Below are positions 63,810 to 64,000 of a stretch of 64,000 nucleotides of DNA, piece by piece. This DNA is from Thioalkalivibrio sp. ALE31 (GTDB lineage: Bacteria > Pseudomonadota > Gammaproteobacteria > Ectothiorhodospirales > Ectothiorhodospiraceae): contig NZ_KB905025.1 in assembly GCF_000377405.1 (NCBI RefSeq), forward strand, positions 26,339-90,338. Direction: 5' to 3'. Position numbers and translations under genes: made by a program. The notes beneath the pieces were generated by a model that saw only the letters and a list, made by a program, of their open reading frames with translations, was not told where the DNA came from and searched no databases. Each line of letters starts with the position of its first letter. The first letter of the stretch is position 1.

Positions 63810-64000
63810 ATGACCACTCACAAGAGCCAGGCTACTGCGGATCGCACGTCACTGCGAGCGCTTTTGGGGACAGACGAGGAACTGATGCGCACGCTGGTGC
63901 GCGAGGCGGTCCAGCAGGTCCTGGAGGCCGAGATGAGCGACCAGCTCCAGGCGGCGCCGGGCGAGCGCACCGAGGGCCGCCTGGGTTACCGGGCCGGGTA
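63810..64000 (+). mobile_element. IS256-family (mutator) transposase, N-terminal part
   Basis: The reading frame begins MTTHKSQATADRTSLRALLG and runs LVREAVQQVLEAEMSDQLQA and GERTEGRLGYRAGY to the window edge. This is the N-terminal region of an IS256/mutator-type DDE transposase; the catalytic residues lie beyond the edge. AAGGAGGG precedes the ATG. The left end of the element should be between 63650 and 63809; AGTGTGCTGAGTTATGTGCA at 63712 is a candidate terminal repeat, but the other end is not visible to confirm it. Confidence 0.85.

Overview
The window is GC-rich, densely coded bacterial chromosome from a gammaproteobacterium. The gene order thrS-infC-rpmI-rplT-pheS-pheT, SdhE and YgfX next to a succinate dehydrogenase operon, MsrPQ, SrkA, a complete Pho/Pst block and a fused rubredoxin reductase fit this class. 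Cyanase with NrtA/CmpA-type transporters, a DsrE-like protein and a SoxH-like metallohydrolase point to a sulfur-oxidising chemolithotroph such as Thioalkalivibrio (Ectothiorhodospiraceae). The genus is an inference from gene content, not from a search.

Layout. 1-4946: translation operon on the minus strand, with an AUU-started infC. 5088-5371: first copy of a structured repeat. 5381-8839: SoxH-like metallohydrolase, TVP38 membrane protein, SrkA kinase and a small membrane protein. 8980-11648: a bufferin-type copper/metal peptide operon (DoxX, Cys-rich precursor, MNIO enzyme, partner protein) with a divergent AraC regulator. 12777-17361: sdhCDAB-sdhE-ygfX/NifU-like. 17550-18764: ygfZ and a small membrane protein. 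18802-22392: rubredoxin reductase, DUF302, acyl-CoA-dehydrogenase-like flavoprotein and OsmC. 22545-31586: two NrtABD-like ABC importers, a sigma-54 activator between them and cyanase at the end, with three candidate sigma-54 promoters. 31655-31730: tRNA-Ala(CGC). 31901-32200: second copy of the structured repeat. 33137-42712: phoBR-pstSCAB-phoU with three Pho boxes. 42780-45111: DsrE-like protein, glutaredoxin and amidohydrolase. 45542-49134: chemoreceptor and SLC13-type transporter. 49307-52114: sodB, argD and argF. 52393-54030: msrPQ. 54741-59271: an AttEFGH-like export system. 59723-62452: tandem mgtE. 62872-63570: toxin-antitoxin pair. 63810 to the end: a cut-off IS256-family transposase.

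How the parts work together. The cyanate block pairs import of a small anion with its conversion to ammonia and CO2, and appears to be under nitrogen-type sigma-54 control. The Pho block is a self-contained phosphate sensing and uptake regulon. The bufferin operon would make a secreted thiol-rich metal-binding peptide.

The most unusual signal is the pair of roughly 284-300 bp elements at 5088-5371 and 31901-32200. Each is closed by a 31-bp inverted repeat whose sequence differs between copies at 11 positions while pairing is kept. Internal stems show the same compensatory changes, and the sequences between them are nearly identical. This looks like selection for a folded RNA or single-stranded DNA. 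A second group of long nested palindromes (43409-43732, 45123-45456, 52125-52360, 54496-54731) and many REP-like palindromes fill the intergenic gaps.
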